Part shown: positions 24,261-33,249 of the stretch, piece after piece | How the letters are laid out: each line of letters opens with the position of its first letter | Numbering within the stretch: position 1 is the first letter of the stretch | From: Candidatus Thiosymbion sp. | GTDB lineage: Bacteria; Pseudomonadota; Gammaproteobacteria; Chromatiales; Chromatiaceae | Direction of reading: 5' to 3' | DNA length: 33,288 nucleotides | NCBI GenBank assembly: GCA_018435665.1 | Contig: JAHDND010000129.1 | Coordinates: 1-33,288 of the forward strand | Notes under the pieces: generated by a model | Told to the model about the DNA's origin: nothing | The model's input: only the letters and a program-made list of their open reading frames with translations | Database searches by the model: none | Position numbers and translations under genes: made by a program

Positions 24261-26618
24261 ATGGTCCCGCGGCCGTCGCTCCGGTGTCACTCGGTCCGGT
24301 TCCCCGCGCTCCGGATGGGTAGGCTCCTGCTCCTGTTTCTGACGTTGGCATCGCTCCCGCCCGGCGCCGGCCCGATCGCCCCGGCCTGGGGGGAAGAGTC
24401 GGCGGCGCGCCCCTCCGGCTGGGAGGCTCAGCGCCGCGAGGTCGAAAACCGCCTGGCGGCCGCCAGCGCGGAGCTCGAGGCGGCGCGCGCCCAGTTTCAA
24501 CAGGACGATAGGGCCGACCGGTCCCAGATCAGCCCCGAGTCCAAGCTCATCCGGTTCCGGGAGAACTTGGTCGGGCTCTACAAACAGGATCTGGACACCC
24601 TGCGCCAAATCCAGGATCAGCAACTCGATCTGGCAACGAGCCGCCAAGCCCTCGCCTCCTGGCAACCGCCCCCCGGGAACCCGCCCTGGCCCCTGACTGA
24701 GGGGGACAGGGTCCGCATTGCCCTGTACCGCGGCCAGGAGGCCCGGACTCAGGTGGCCCAGCGGCTGGCGGAGACCCGGGCGCGCATGATTAAGGTCCGA
24801 GAGGCACGCGACGCCGCCCAAGTCAGCTACCGTCAGGAGAAGGAAAAGGGGCTGGCCAGGCACCCGAATGCCGCCTCCCGTCCTGACCTCCCCCTGACGC
24901 TGGCCCGCCTGGAGGCCGAAGTAGCGGATGAGGGGATCTATTTACTCGACCTGAATGAGGAATCCCTCCGGCAGGAACTGGAACTCAAGGACCTCGAAAT
25001 CGAGCGCCTGGAGCGGCGGCTGGACCACTACGCCAGCCGCTTCTTCCTTAGTGACGAGGAACTGGCGCGCATCACCGGGGACATCGACCAACAGCTTGCC
25101 CGGCTCCAAGCGGCGGAAACCCAGACCACGACGGAACTCGACGCGGCGCAAGAGCGGGCGGAAGCCCAGCGGGCCCTCCTGGCGGCCCACCCCGGGCCCG
25201 ACGGAACCGACGACCAGGGCCGGGAAGATCCCCAACCCCGCCTGGAGATGGCCCTGGCCCAGGTCGAGCGCTGGAAATTCCGGCGTGACCTGCTCCGCGC
25301 CCAGATCAGCTTTCTCAATGATCACAAACTGTTATGGGAGGTTCGCGCCAAGCTCTATGGCACGGACAAGCCCGATCACACCGAGATGCTTGAGCTCGCC
25401 GCCCAGATCGAAGAGGCTCAACAGGGGATCAAAGAGAGCGAGCGCTACCTCCATCAGTTGATCGACGAGAACGGGCAGAAGGCCCACGAGGCCCGCAAGC
25501 AACTGGCCCTCCAACCCGACGAGGCGGAACGGGAGCGGCTGACCGCCCTCTACACCGCCGCCATCAGCCTGGGTGGTGACGCCCGGGAGGGGCTTGAAGA
25601 CCTCAAACAGCTCACGGCCACCCTGCGCCTGGTGAGCGGTGAGATCGACCAGGTCTATCGCTCCGGCTCACCCCTGCTCTGGCTGCGCAATGCCTGGGTC
25701 GAGGCCAATCTCTGGGCCAAGGCGATCTGGGACTACGAGTTGCAGTCGATCGAGGAGACCATTCAGGTCGAGGGCCGAGAGGTGCAGTCGACCCGCAGCG
25801 TGACGGTGGGCAAGAGCATCGGCGCCGTCGTCATTCTCATCGTCGGCTATCTGCTGATCTCCTGGACCATCCGGCTGGTCTTCGCCCTGCTGGTCAAGCG
25901 CCTGGGTCTGTCGGCGGCCAGTGCCTCCCTGGCCCAGCGTTGGCTGCGTCTGATCGCCGTCGCCACCCTGGTCCTGCTGAGCGTCCACCTGGTCGACATC
26001 CCGATGAAGGTCTTCGCCTTCATGGGTGGCGCCCTGGCCATCGCCGCCGGCTTTGGCGCCCAGACCCTGCTCAAGAACCTGATCAGCGGCATCATGCTGC
26101 TCGCCGAGCGGCCGGTGCGGGTCGGGGACCTGGTGGATGTCGGCACCATCCGCGGGCGCATCAGCACCATTGGCATCCGGGTCTCGACGATCCACACCTC
26201 CAAGGGCATGGACATGCTGATCCCCAACAGCATGCTGGTGGAGGAGAAGCTGATCAACTGGACCTACAGCAACCACGAGGTACGCTGGGAGATCCCCATC
26301 GGCGTGGCCTATGACTCCGACGTCGACCAGGTGACCGCGATCCTGGTAGCCGCGGCCCAGGCCCATCACATGATCCTCCCCCAGCCGGCGCCCCTGGTGC
26401 TCTTCGAGGAATTCGGCGACAACGCCCTGGTCTTCATCCTGCGCTACTGGCTGCGAATGGTGCCCGGCGTCGACGAACGGCGGGTGGCCAGTGACCTGCG
26501 ATATGCCATCCTCGCCGCCCTGACCGCCGCCAACATCGATATCCCCTTCCCCCAGCGTCAGCTTCATCTGGCCGCCGCTGGTCCCCTCGAAGTCAGGATG
26601 GTGGGCGAGGGCAACTGA
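24261..26618 (+). CDS. MscS-family mechanosensitive channel with coiled-coil periplasmic domain
   Basis: The start is ATG 24261, 5 bp after the preceding stop, giving 785 residues; ATG 24315 (767 residues), just ahead of the hydrophobic signal segment, is equally possible. A signal peptide (MGRLLLLFLTLASLPPGAGP) precedes about 450 residues of charged coiled coil, then three membrane spans. The last is the MscS pore helix FAFMGGALAIAAGFGAQTLL, followed by LAERPVRVGDLVDVG and the beta domain with MLIPNSMLVEEKLINWTYSN. It relieves osmotic pressure. The large periplasmic region is like MscK/MscM but with fewer spans. It probably forms an operon with the GGDEF-EAL gene. Confidence 0.9.
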   Translation: MVPRPSLRCHSVRFPALRMGRLLLLFLTLASLPPGAGPIAPAWGEESAARPSGWEAQRREVENRLAAASAELEAARAQFQQDDRADRSQISPESKLIRFRENLVGLYKQDLDTLRQIQDQQLDLATSRQALASWQPPPGNPPWPLTEGDRVRIALYRGQEARTQVAQRLAETRARMIKVREARDAAQVSYRQEKEKGLARHPNAASRPDLPLTLARLEAEVADEGIYLLDLNEESLRQELELKDLEIERLERRLDHYASRFFLSDEELARITGDIDQQLARLQAAETQTTTELDAAQERAEAQRALLAAHPGPDGTDDQGREDPQPRLEMALAQVERWKFRRDLLRAQISFLNDHKLLWEVRAKLYGTDKPDHTEMLELAAQIEEAQQGIKESERYLHQLIDENGQKAHEARKQLALQPDEAERERLTALYTAAISLGGDAREGLEDLKQLTATLRLVSGEIDQVYRSGSPLLWLRNAWVEANLWAKAIWDYELQSIEETIQVEGREVQSTRSVTVGKSIGAVVILIVGYLLISWTIRLVFALLVKRLGLSAASASLAQRWLRLIAVATLVLLSVHLVDIPMKVFAFMGGALAIAAGFGAQTLLKNLISGIMLLAERPVRVGDLVDVGTIRGRISTIGIRVSTIHTSKGMDMLIPNSMLVEEKLINWTYSNHEVRWEIPIGVAYDSDVDQVTAILVAAAQAHHMILPQPAPLVLFEEFGDNALVFILRYWLRMVPGVDERRVASDLRYAILAALTAANIDIPFPQRQLHLAAAGPLEVRMVGEGN

Positions 26619-26646
26619 GACGCTTTCACCACACGCTTCTATAGTC

Positions 26647-26802
26647 ATCGCACTTCAATTTTCGGTTTCCCGGGTCGGGTGACGTCTGGCGGGGGACGCC
26701 GTGAATACGTCCCTGTAGGCTTGACGACCGCTTCCGTGCGGTCGACACCCCCGCCAGACGCCACCCGACCCTCCCTTTCGATGCCGAAGACTGAAATGCG
26801 AT
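26647..26802. repeat. Palindromic intergenic repeat, full copy
   Basis: Left arm 26647-26700 (from ATCGCACTTCA to CGTCTGGCGGGGG) is an imperfect inverted copy of the right arm 26748-26802. About 47 bp lie between them, including a second short dyad (GACCGC...GCGGTC, 26725-26743). The left half recurs at 20727-20801, and a fragment at 196-219. No open frame is inside. It resembles a MITE or a REP-like element mobilised in trans. Confidence 0.65.
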
Positions 26803-26824
26803 GTGTATACGCTTTCCAGGCCCG

Positions 26825-27208
26825 CTATTCGTGCCTGGGAAATTCTTCCTTGGCCAGTTGCTTGAAGAGGCAGCCCGCCGGGGCCTGGAGATGGTCGGCG
26901 ATCTTCTCCTGGGCCAAGGCGCAGAGGCCACACTCACGACAGGCAGGGCTCCCAAAGGGACTCAGCGGGAGGGCGCCAAGCAGTTGCTGGGCAAAGACCG
27001 GACCCAGGTCCGGGTTTGGCGCCGGGTCAAGGAGGGCCTGTTCTGCCCGGGCCAGGTTCCGGCCCAGAAAATCCTCCATCTCCTGGCAATGTTCGCGCTG
27101 CCCAGCGGCGGTGACCAGGCTGTTGAGGCAGTCGAAGAAGGCCCGCTTCTGGCGATTGGTCTCGGCATCGCCGGTCTGGTACCGGCTCTTCCAACGAAGG
27201 GGACGCAT
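26825..27208 (-). CDS. Small hemerythrin-like protein with Cys cluster
   Basis: The start is ATG 27208 with CAGGAGA upstream, giving 127 residues. The N-terminus (RWKSRYQTGDAETNRQKRAF) resembles the opening of bacteriohemerythrins (W...Y.TG..E.D.QH..L), but the iron-ligand His is replaced by Lys21. The later REHCQEMEDFL keeps only one His-type ligand. Near the C-terminus Cys90-X2-Cys93-X2-Cys96 with Cys113 could bind a metal or an Fe-S cluster. Oxygen or iron sensing is only a guess, and the ligand loss suggests it no longer binds di-iron. It is monocistronic, convergent with the MscS gene. Confidence 0.55.
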   Translation of the reverse strand: MRPLRWKSRYQTGDAETNRQKRAFFDCLNSLVTAAGQREHCQEMEDFLGRNLARAEQALLDPAPNPDLGPVFAQQLLGALPLSPFGSPACRECGLCALAQEKIADHLQAPAGCLFKQLAKEEFPRHE

Positions 27209-27339
27209 GACGAAATTTCTCCTGGGGGCGTGACTAGGCAAATGGCGATTTGAAGAGGGCATTTCCAGTAGCACCTGTTGGTTTCCCGACGATGCGAAGC
27301 AGGCCGGTCGCCAACGCCGGGCCGAACGCCCGCGCGAGG

Positions 27340-27412
27340 GTTAAATACCGATCATCACCAGACGCCCGAGGGCCTCGAAGACCTCGCTCAAATCTGGGAT
27401 TACATCGTCCAA
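27340..27412 (+). pseudogene. Fragment of parE/relE-type toxin gene
   Basis: One frame reads VKYRSSPDA and the next frame continues EGLEDLAQIWDYIVQ. Together they match the start of ParE-family toxins (KYRLTPEA..DLEEIWDYI). A frameshift and loss of the remaining two thirds leave only this relic, ending next to the convergent histidine kinase stop. Confidence 0.5.
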
Positions 27413-27413
27413 G

Positions 27414-30182
27414 TCAGGAGGCGCCGCTCTTGGCGAGTTGCGCCAGGCGGTCAAAATCCAGCCCGTTCAGGGCAGTGAGCATCTGATCGGCGAAAGCGGC
27501 CTGCTCGGGATGCCGGGACTTCAGATCCAGCGCCCATTCCTTGATCGCCGTGACCTGTCCCAGCTCGACCAGACGGGCCAGGTGAAGCAGGTCCGCCGGC
27601 ATTGGCGCTACTCTGGCTGCGCTGGGGTACCCCCGTTGCAGGCCGGAGGGACCGAACCCGGCATCCACGGCCGCCCCGGTGACCGCGGTCACTGACGACG
27701 CAGTGGTCAGGTCTGCCGACCCCGCGTTTGGCAGAGTCGGCTCCGGCGACAGGAAGTCCGCCGGTGCCGACGGTCCCGCCGAGGGCAAGGGGTCATCCAG
27801 CCACTGCAAGTCCAGCAGATCCCCGATGCGCCGCAGCAGCAGGGCATGATCGATGGGCTTGAGAAACTGGGCCGCGAAGCGGCAGTCGCCTGGCCAGTCG
27901 GCCGGTGGGCTCGGCGGAGCGGCGGACAGCAGCACCACGGGCACCTCCGGGCGCGCCGCGGTGATGACCTCCAGCACCTGCCAACCGTCGCCATCGGGCA
28001 TGAACTGATCGGTCAGCACCAGGTCCAGGGCGGGCAGCCCGGGCAACCGGGCCGCGACGGCGTTGCCGCTCTCGGCCTCGAGCACCGCAAAACCCAGCTC
28101 TTGGAGCAGCCCCGCCAGAATCCCGCGACTCCCGCCCTCGTCGTCGACGAGCAGGACGCACCGCCGGGGGCCGGCATAGCCGGCGGCGGTGAAACCCTCG
28201 ACCTGATCGCCCCGAGTTACAGCCTCCGCGGGCAGGACCTGGACCGGCAGCCAGAAGCGGAAGCAGGCCCCCGCCCCCAGGACACTTTCCAGCGTCAAGT
28301 CGCCGCCCATCCGCTCCACGATTTGGCGGGCGATGGCGAGGCCCAGGCCCGCGCCCTGACGGCGCTTGGCCACCCCCCGCTGGGCGCGTTCGAAGGGCTG
28401 GAAGACGCGGGCCTGATCCTCCGGGGCGATGCCCTCGCCAGTATCGCTGACGGCAAACTCCAGCCGCAGGCGCCCGGCCCCCAGGGGCTGCGCCTGGACC
28501 TCCAGGCGGATGGCGCCATGCTGGGTGTGCCGGGCGGCATTGGCGAGCAGGTTGCCCAACACCTGCCGCAGGCGGTCGGCATCCAAACGCACGGCGCCCG
28601 CCGCCAAGCCCGCCGTTCCCCCTGCGGTGATCAACTCGAAGCGATTGTCCTGGTGCGCCGCGAGCTGGCGCGCCATCCGCTCGATGCCGCGCAAAAAGGT
28701 CGCCAGGCGCACCGGCTCGGGCTGGAGTTCGAGCATCCCGGCGGCACCCCGGGCGTAATCCAGGAGGTGATCGATCATGCGCAACAGGTGGCGTCCACTG
28801 TCGCGGATGGTCAGCACCCCCGCGCTGGTGGCCAAATCGGGATGGGTCCGCGCCAGCAATTGGGCGTAGCCCAGGATGGTGTCCAGGGGGCTGCGCAGTT
28901 CGTGGCTCATCCGCGCCAGAAAGGCCAGTTGCGCCGCGCTCTCGGCCTGGACGCGCAGGAGTTCGCCCTGCAACTGGCGGGTGCGGTCGACCAGCCCCAG
29001 CAGCACGACCGGCGTGCTCAAGACCATGCCCCAGGGACCGAGCAGGACCAGTTCCGGCGCCCAGGCGATGAGGCCCAGGGAGAACAACAGGCGCACGCCC
29101 AGCAGCACCATCGGCATGGCGAAGGCCACCAACAGGATACCGGCCGCACGGTCACCCCCCCGCCAGGCCAGCCAGATCACCCCCAACATGGTCATCCCGG
29201 TCAGGATGATGACCTGGCTCCACAGCCAGGCGACCGCCGCGAAATCGATGCCGACGGCAAACAACAGCAGACCCACCGTCAACCCGACGAGCCCCTTGAG
29301 CAGGCCAAGCGTCCGGCGATAGCGCGCGAGCTGCGGGATGAAGGCGCGCAGCATCCCGTAGTAGCCCAAGAGTGACAGCAACGCACCCAGGGCGATCATG
29401 GCCGAGGGCAGGGGCCAGGTGCTGGGCCAGGCATGGCGTTGCAGCAGGCCGGTGATGATGCCGACTGTGATCAGACTACCGAGCATGGCCAGGGCGAAGA
29501 AGCCGTAGGTGGCCTCCCGCGTCAGGGCCAGCATGAGCAAGGCAAAGAGCAAGGCGACGGTCAGCCCCCCCAGGCCCATGGCGGACCAGAAATCCAGGGT
29601 TGAGCGGCTTTGACGATAGACGGCGGGGTCCCAGACCCTGGGGGTGAGATCGATGGGGGTGTCCGAGGCCACCCGCAGCCAGACCATCCGCTCGCTGCGC
29701 GCCGCCAGGCTAACCGGCAGCACGCCCGCCTCGCGCTCCACCGCGCCCCGCGCCACCAGCGGGATGGCCAGGCCCAGGTCCCGGCGCTCCCAGCCGGCGG
29801 GGGTCGCGACGAATAGGCTGACCTCCCCGAGGCGCGGGTGACCGACCTCGATCCAACGCTCCACCGGCTCGGGCCCCGGATTGGCCAGGTGCAGACGCAC
29901 CCAGAAGGCGCGTTGATCGAAACCGCGGGCGCGCTCCGCGGGCGTCAGGGGTTGCAGGGTGCAGGCCCCGCCGCGGACGGCCTCCAGGGACAGCTCCCGG
30001 GGAGTGGCGCACCAGTCGCTGGCGCTCACAGCGACCTGCCGGGGCCCCGCCAACACGTCCAGCGCCGCGGCCGCCGCCGGAACGCTCAGCCCGGGCCCCA
30101 CCCCGATCCCCAGGACCAGGAGCAGGACCCGCCCCAGGGCCCGGCAGCGGCGGCCAGCGGCCGGCAACCAGTCGCCGATCAC
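27414..30182 (-). CDS. Hybrid histidine kinase, 7TMR-DISM type
   Basis: GTG 30182, 13 nt after the response-regulator stop, gives 922 residues; longer frames run into that gene. It has a signal segment (about 15-40), a periplasmic 7TMR-DISMED2-like beta domain (about 45-190) and seven membrane spans (about 200-385). HisKA has the phospho-His in MSHELRSPLDTIL (about 424). The ATPase has an N-box (NLLANAARHT), DTGEGI and GAGLGLAIARQIVERMGG. A receiver follows with VLLVDDE, the phospho-Asp in LVLTDQFMPDGDG (about 723) and FLKPI. The last 70 residues are a helical module after an alanine-rich linker. It is likely the partner of the AraC-type regulator upstream. Confidence 0.93.
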   Translation of the reverse strand: MIGDWLPAAGRRCRALGRVLLLVLGIGVGPGLSVPAAAAALDVLAGPRQVAVSASDWCATPRELSLEAVRGGACTLQPLTPAERARGFDQRAFWVRLHLANPGPEPVERWIEVGHPRLGEVSLFVATPAGWERRDLGLAIPLVARGAVEREAGVLPVSLAARSERMVWLRVASDTPIDLTPRVWDPAVYRQSRSTLDFWSAMGLGGLTVALLFALLMLALTREATYGFFALAMLGSLITVGIITGLLQRHAWPSTWPLPSAMIALGALLSLLGYYGMLRAFIPQLARYRRTLGLLKGLVGLTVGLLLFAVGIDFAAVAWLWSQVIILTGMTMLGVIWLAWRGGDRAAGILLVAFAMPMVLLGVRLLFSLGLIAWAPELVLLGPWGMVLSTPVVLLGLVDRTRQLQGELLRVQAESAAQLAFLARMSHELRSPLDTILGYAQLLARTHPDLATSAGVLTIRDSGRHLLRMIDHLLDYARGAAGMLELQPEPVRLATFLRGIERMARQLAAHQDNRFELITAGGTAGLAAGAVRLDADRLRQVLGNLLANAARHTQHGAIRLEVQAQPLGAGRLRLEFAVSDTGEGIAPEDQARVFQPFERAQRGVAKRRQGAGLGLAIARQIVERMGGDLTLESVLGAGACFRFWLPVQVLPAEAVTRGDQVEGFTAAGYAGPRRCVLLVDDEGGSRGILAGLLQELGFAVLEAESGNAVAARLPGLPALDLVLTDQFMPDGDGWQVLEVITAARPEVPVVLLSAAPPSPPADWPGDCRFAAQFLKPIDHALLLRRIGDLLDLQWLDDPLPSAGPSAPADFLSPEPTLPNAGSADLTTASSVTAVTGAAVDAGFGPSGLQRGYPSAARVAPMPADLLHLARLVELGQVTAIKEWALDLKSRHPEQAAFADQMLTALNGLDFDRLAQLAKSGAS

Positions 30183-30195
30183 CCCGTGGCGCCGC

Positions 30196-31011
30196 TCATT
30201 CCGGCGCGCAGAGGGCTTGCAACCGGGCGCGCAGTTCGCTGGGGGCGCAGCCATAGCGCAGGCGAAAGGCCTTGGCGAAATTGGCGGCCGAGGAATAGCC
30301 CAGGCGTTCGCCGATCTGGGTGAAGGGGGTCGTGGTCTGGCTGACCAGCGCATGGGCCTGGCGCAAGCGCTCGTCGCGCAGCCAGCCAAACACCGGCTGA
30401 CCGCACCGGGCCTGGAAGGCGTCATTGAGTTGACGTCGGTTGGTACCGAGCAGCCGCGCCAGGCGCTCGAGCTCCGGCGGGTTGGCGAGGGTGTCGCGCA
30501 ACAGTTGCTGGGCCCCGGCGACCAGGATCGCCTCGCGGGTCCGGTCCTCCGCGGCACTGGCCTCCGTGCCTGGGGGCAGGTACTCATCCGGCGGCGACAC
30601 CCGGGGGGCGGCGCGTTGCAAGTGCACCCCCACCCGCGCCACCACCTCCTGCTCCTCGAAGGGCTTGGCGATGTAGTCCACGCCGCCCACCGCGAAGCCC
30701 TCCAGCCGCTCGGCCAGATCGGTGGCCGCCGTGAGGAAGATCACCGGGATCGACCGCAGCGACGCCTCGGCCTTGAGGCGGCGGCACAGGCTGAAGCCGT
30801 CCATCCCCGGCATGTGCACGTCCAGCAGGATCAGCCCCGGGCGCAGCAGCAAGGCCTGTTGGTAGCCGCGCTCCGCGTCCAGCGCCACACTCAGGCGCAG
30901 GTCGCGCAGGGTCATCAATTCCATGAGCAGCCGCAGGTCGGCCACCGAGTCGTCGATGAGCAGGACGTCGGTGCGGCTGACGGCAGCAGGGGAAGAGGGT
31001 GTCGATGGCAT
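30196..31011 (-). CDS. Response regulator with AraC-type DNA-binding domain
   Basis: This 271-residue protein has a receiver domain (about 14-130) with DVLLIDDS, the phospho-Asp in ILLDVHMPGMDGF, and the Lys in IAKPF. A linker and an AraC/XylS helix-turn-helix pair (about 170-265) end in FTQIGERLGYSSAANFAKAFRLRYG. It is expected to bind DNA after phosphorylation by the adjacent hybrid kinase, with which it forms an operon. Direct repeats at 31073-31108 upstream may be its own operator. Target genes are not identifiable here. Confidence 0.93.
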   Translation of the reverse strand: MPSTPSSPAAVSRTDVLLIDDSVADLRLLMELMTLRDLRLSVALDAERGYQQALLLRPGLILLDVHMPGMDGFSLCRRLKAEASLRSIPVIFLTAATDLAERLEGFAVGGVDYIAKPFEEQEVVARVGVHLQRAAPRVSPPDEYLPPGTEASAAEDRTREAILVAGAQQLLRDTLANPPELERLARLLGTNRRQLNDAFQARCGQPVFGWLRDERLRQAHALVSQTTTPFTQIGERLGYSSAANFAKAFRLRYGCAPSELRARLQALCAPE

Positions 31012-31072
31012 GACAGGATTCTACCCATCCCGTTGCCCCTGGCCAGCCCCACGGCGGGCGTAAAGCAAAAAA

Positions 31073-31108
31073 AGTGCGGCCAGGAATGATCACAGTGCGG
31101 CCAGGAAT
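31073..31108. promoter_or_regulatory. Two 15-bp direct repeats at 21-bp period
   Basis: AGTGCGGCCAGGAAT occurs at 31073-31087 and 31094-31108, identical and exactly 21 bp apart, about two helical turns. This is the geometry of AraC-family half-sites. The repeats lie 62-97 bp upstream of the AraC-type regulator start, so autoregulation is likely. Confidence 0.55.
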
Positions 31109-31401
31109 AACGACCCAGGCCGTAAAGGCCTTAGCCTGTTAGAAACGCACAACAGGGCGTTAGCAGCTACCGGATGCCTCGCGGTGACACAACACCAAGG
31201 TGCCAGTGGGGTTTAACTGGAAAGCCCCGTGTCCCTGACCCCAGTGCATCAAACATAGCAAGCAGGCCGTGCTCCCAATCTGGAGAAAAATGATCATTCA
31301 ACACGAACCCAATGACGATATCACGCTAGCTCATGCCATTGAGGCATAGCGCATAACCACCCGCAATTCAAAGCCTCGAAGTGCGATTAGAGAACTGAGT
31401 C
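31109..31401. other. Non-coding stretch before the sulfatase gene
   Basis: No gene is apparent. Base composition drops to near-balanced AT/GC, as in the following gene. A weak 6-bp dyad (CCTGTT at 31135, AACAGG at 31151) is the only structure noted; I see no convincing promoter. Confidence 0.45.
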
Positions 31402-33249
31402 ATGACCAAGAATCCCGACCATAACCAACAGACCATTCAATCAGAAGAAGCAGCCATTGAGAAGGAAGAGACGACTGCGGGTATCAACCGAAGGGATATG
31501 CTGAAGGGAGTTGCTGCATTATCTGCTGCCACACTTTTCCCCTCGCTTGGCAAGGCCGATATCAGTAATTCAAAAGCGCCTAAGCCATTTCCGATCATCA
31601 AAAAACCTAACATACTTTTCATCCTCGTAGATGAAATGCGATTTCCCAGCCAATTCCCAGCAGGCATCGAGACGCCGAGTGAATTTCTTGAAAAATTCAT
31701 GCCGAATACGTATTCGCTCTGGTCGAAAGGTGTGAAATTCGCGAGACATTTCAGTGCGGCAAACGATTGCACCCCCTCACGCGGAACGATCGTCACCGGT
31801 CTCTACAGCCACCAGACCTGGTGCGTCAATACACTTGTCTACGCGGCAGGAGCGACGCATGCGATGTCGCCGCCGCTCAATCCCGATTTTCCGACCTACG
31901 GCAAGCTACTCAGAGCCGCGGGCTATAAAACGCCCTATATCGGGAAATGGCACTTATCCGTCCCTCATGATCCTGACTCCAATGATTATCTGGAGGATTA
32001 CGGATTTCAGTCATTCATTAACCCGGACCCGACGGGCACCAATCTCCAGGGAACCTATGGAGACGATAGCAACGGCTATTTCAATGATGCCTACATTGCC
32101 GAAAAAGCCGTAGACTGGTTGAAGAGTGACGCTGCTAGGCAAGGCCCTTGGTGCTTGACTGTCAGCTTTCAAAATCCACACGATAAACAATTCTTTCCAG
32201 CGGGTACCGAATTCAAATCTTGGACTGGGATGTATGCAGATAAGACCATCAACCCGAATGGCTACAAGATACACAATGACTATTCTGCCACGCAATGTGG
32301 CAACTCGGTTCCCTGGGGTTTAAACGATCTCAAAAATCCACCTAGTTATGGGTACGATGCGGTTCCCACGAACTGGGAAAGCTTAGACCAAATATCAAAT
32401 AACAAGCCCGGATGGCAAAGTGTTGCGCTCCAAGTCCAGGCGTTGATCTGGGGTGGTGTTAGTTTTGATCCCAACCAGACAAGCTATGTCATGGAGCAAT
32501 ACCCGCAGACGCCTGGCGAAGCGCCATCCGAGTACGGAATACTGAAAGCGCCCTTTGAATACTGGCGGCGGTCGCTGGACTCATATACGCAGATCATGGA
32601 GTTATTGGATCAGAATATCGGAGACCTTCTTGCCGGTATGCCTGAGTCAGTGGCGGAGAATACCATTGTGGTTTTCGCTTCTGATCACGGCGACTATGCG
32701 GGCTCACACGGGATGGTTTCCGGCAAGACAGGCAGCTTTTACAACGAATGCGCCAACGTCCCGCTGATCGTGGTCGATCCTACTGGCCGTTACACCAAAG
32801 ACATTGATGTGATTCGCACGGGGATTACCTCACATGTCGACATACTTCCAATGCTGGTGAGCTTTGCTTACAACGGGAGCCAGAGTTGGATGCGTGGAGA
32901 CTTGGCCGCAATGTATGGTAACCGACATAACCTGATCCGGATGTTAGGCTCGAAAAAGGCTTCGGGGAGAAAAGCCGCCTATTTCGCGACTGACGAGACG
33001 ATTACCGCAAACTTGAATTTTGAGCTTGCGCCTGAACACATTCTCGGCATGGTGACCGATCACAGCAAGGTGGTGGTCTATTGTCGTTGGAACCCAAACA
33101 GTACGACCATCGCTCCGAGAGGTCAGCAAAGGGAATATTACGATTACCCTAAAAAGGGCAGTTGCCTCTTGCCTTGGATGAGGCAAGCAAATGAAATAAT
33201 GGCAAAAGGAGGTGCCTATGAACCAGCTGACCTTTCACCCTCCGGGTGA
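31402..33249 (+). CDS. Tat-exported type I sulfatase
   Basis: This 615-residue alkaline-phosphatase-superfamily sulfatase hydrolyses a sulfate ester, probably in the periplasm. It has a 28-residue acidic lead-in, then a Tat signal (INRRDMLKGVAALSAATLF, residues 28-46). NILFILVDEMR (70-80) carries metal ligands, with Glu78 where Asp is usual. The formylglycine motif CTPSRG (Cys123) is intact, and PYIGKWHLS and FASDHGDYAGSHG supply further active-site residues. Activity needs a formylglycine-generating enzyme or anSME, not seen here. Lower GC and AT-rich codons (aaa, gat, att) mark it as probably acquired. Its substrate is unknown. Its last 32 bases overlap the next gene. Confidence 0.9.
   Translation: MTKNPDHNQQTIQSEEAAIEKEETTAGINRRDMLKGVAALSAATLFPSLGKADISNSKAPKPFPIIKKPNILFILVDEMRFPSQFPAGIETPSEFLEKFMPNTYSLWSKGVKFARHFSAANDCTPSRGTIVTGLYSHQTWCVNTLVYAAGATHAMSPPLNPDFPTYGKLLRAAGYKTPYIGKWHLSVPHDPDSNDYLEDYGFQSFINPDPTGTNLQGTYGDDSNGYFNDAYIAEKAVDWLKSDAARQGPWCLTVSFQNPHDKQFFPAGTEFKSWTGMYADKTINPNGYKIHNDYSATQCGNSVPWGLNDLKNPPSYGYDAVPTNWESLDQISNNKPGWQSVALQVQALIWGGVSFDPNQTSYVMEQYPQTPGEAPSEYGILKAPFEYWRRSLDSYTQIMELLDQNIGDLLAGMPESVAENTIVVFASDHGDYAGSHGMVSGKTGSFYNECANVPLIVVDPTGRYTKDIDVIRTGITSHVDILPMLVSFAYNGSQSWMRGDLAAMYGNRHNLIRMLGSKKASGRKAAYFATDETITANLNFELAPEHILGMVTDHSKVVVYCRWNPNSTTIAPRGQQREYYDYPKKGSCLLPWMRQANEIMAKGGAYEPADLSPSG

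Noticed and set aside
31135..31156. CCTGTT/AACAGG dyad upstream of the sulfatase
   Set aside because: A 6-bp stem with a 10-nt loop is expected by chance and has no other supporting signal.
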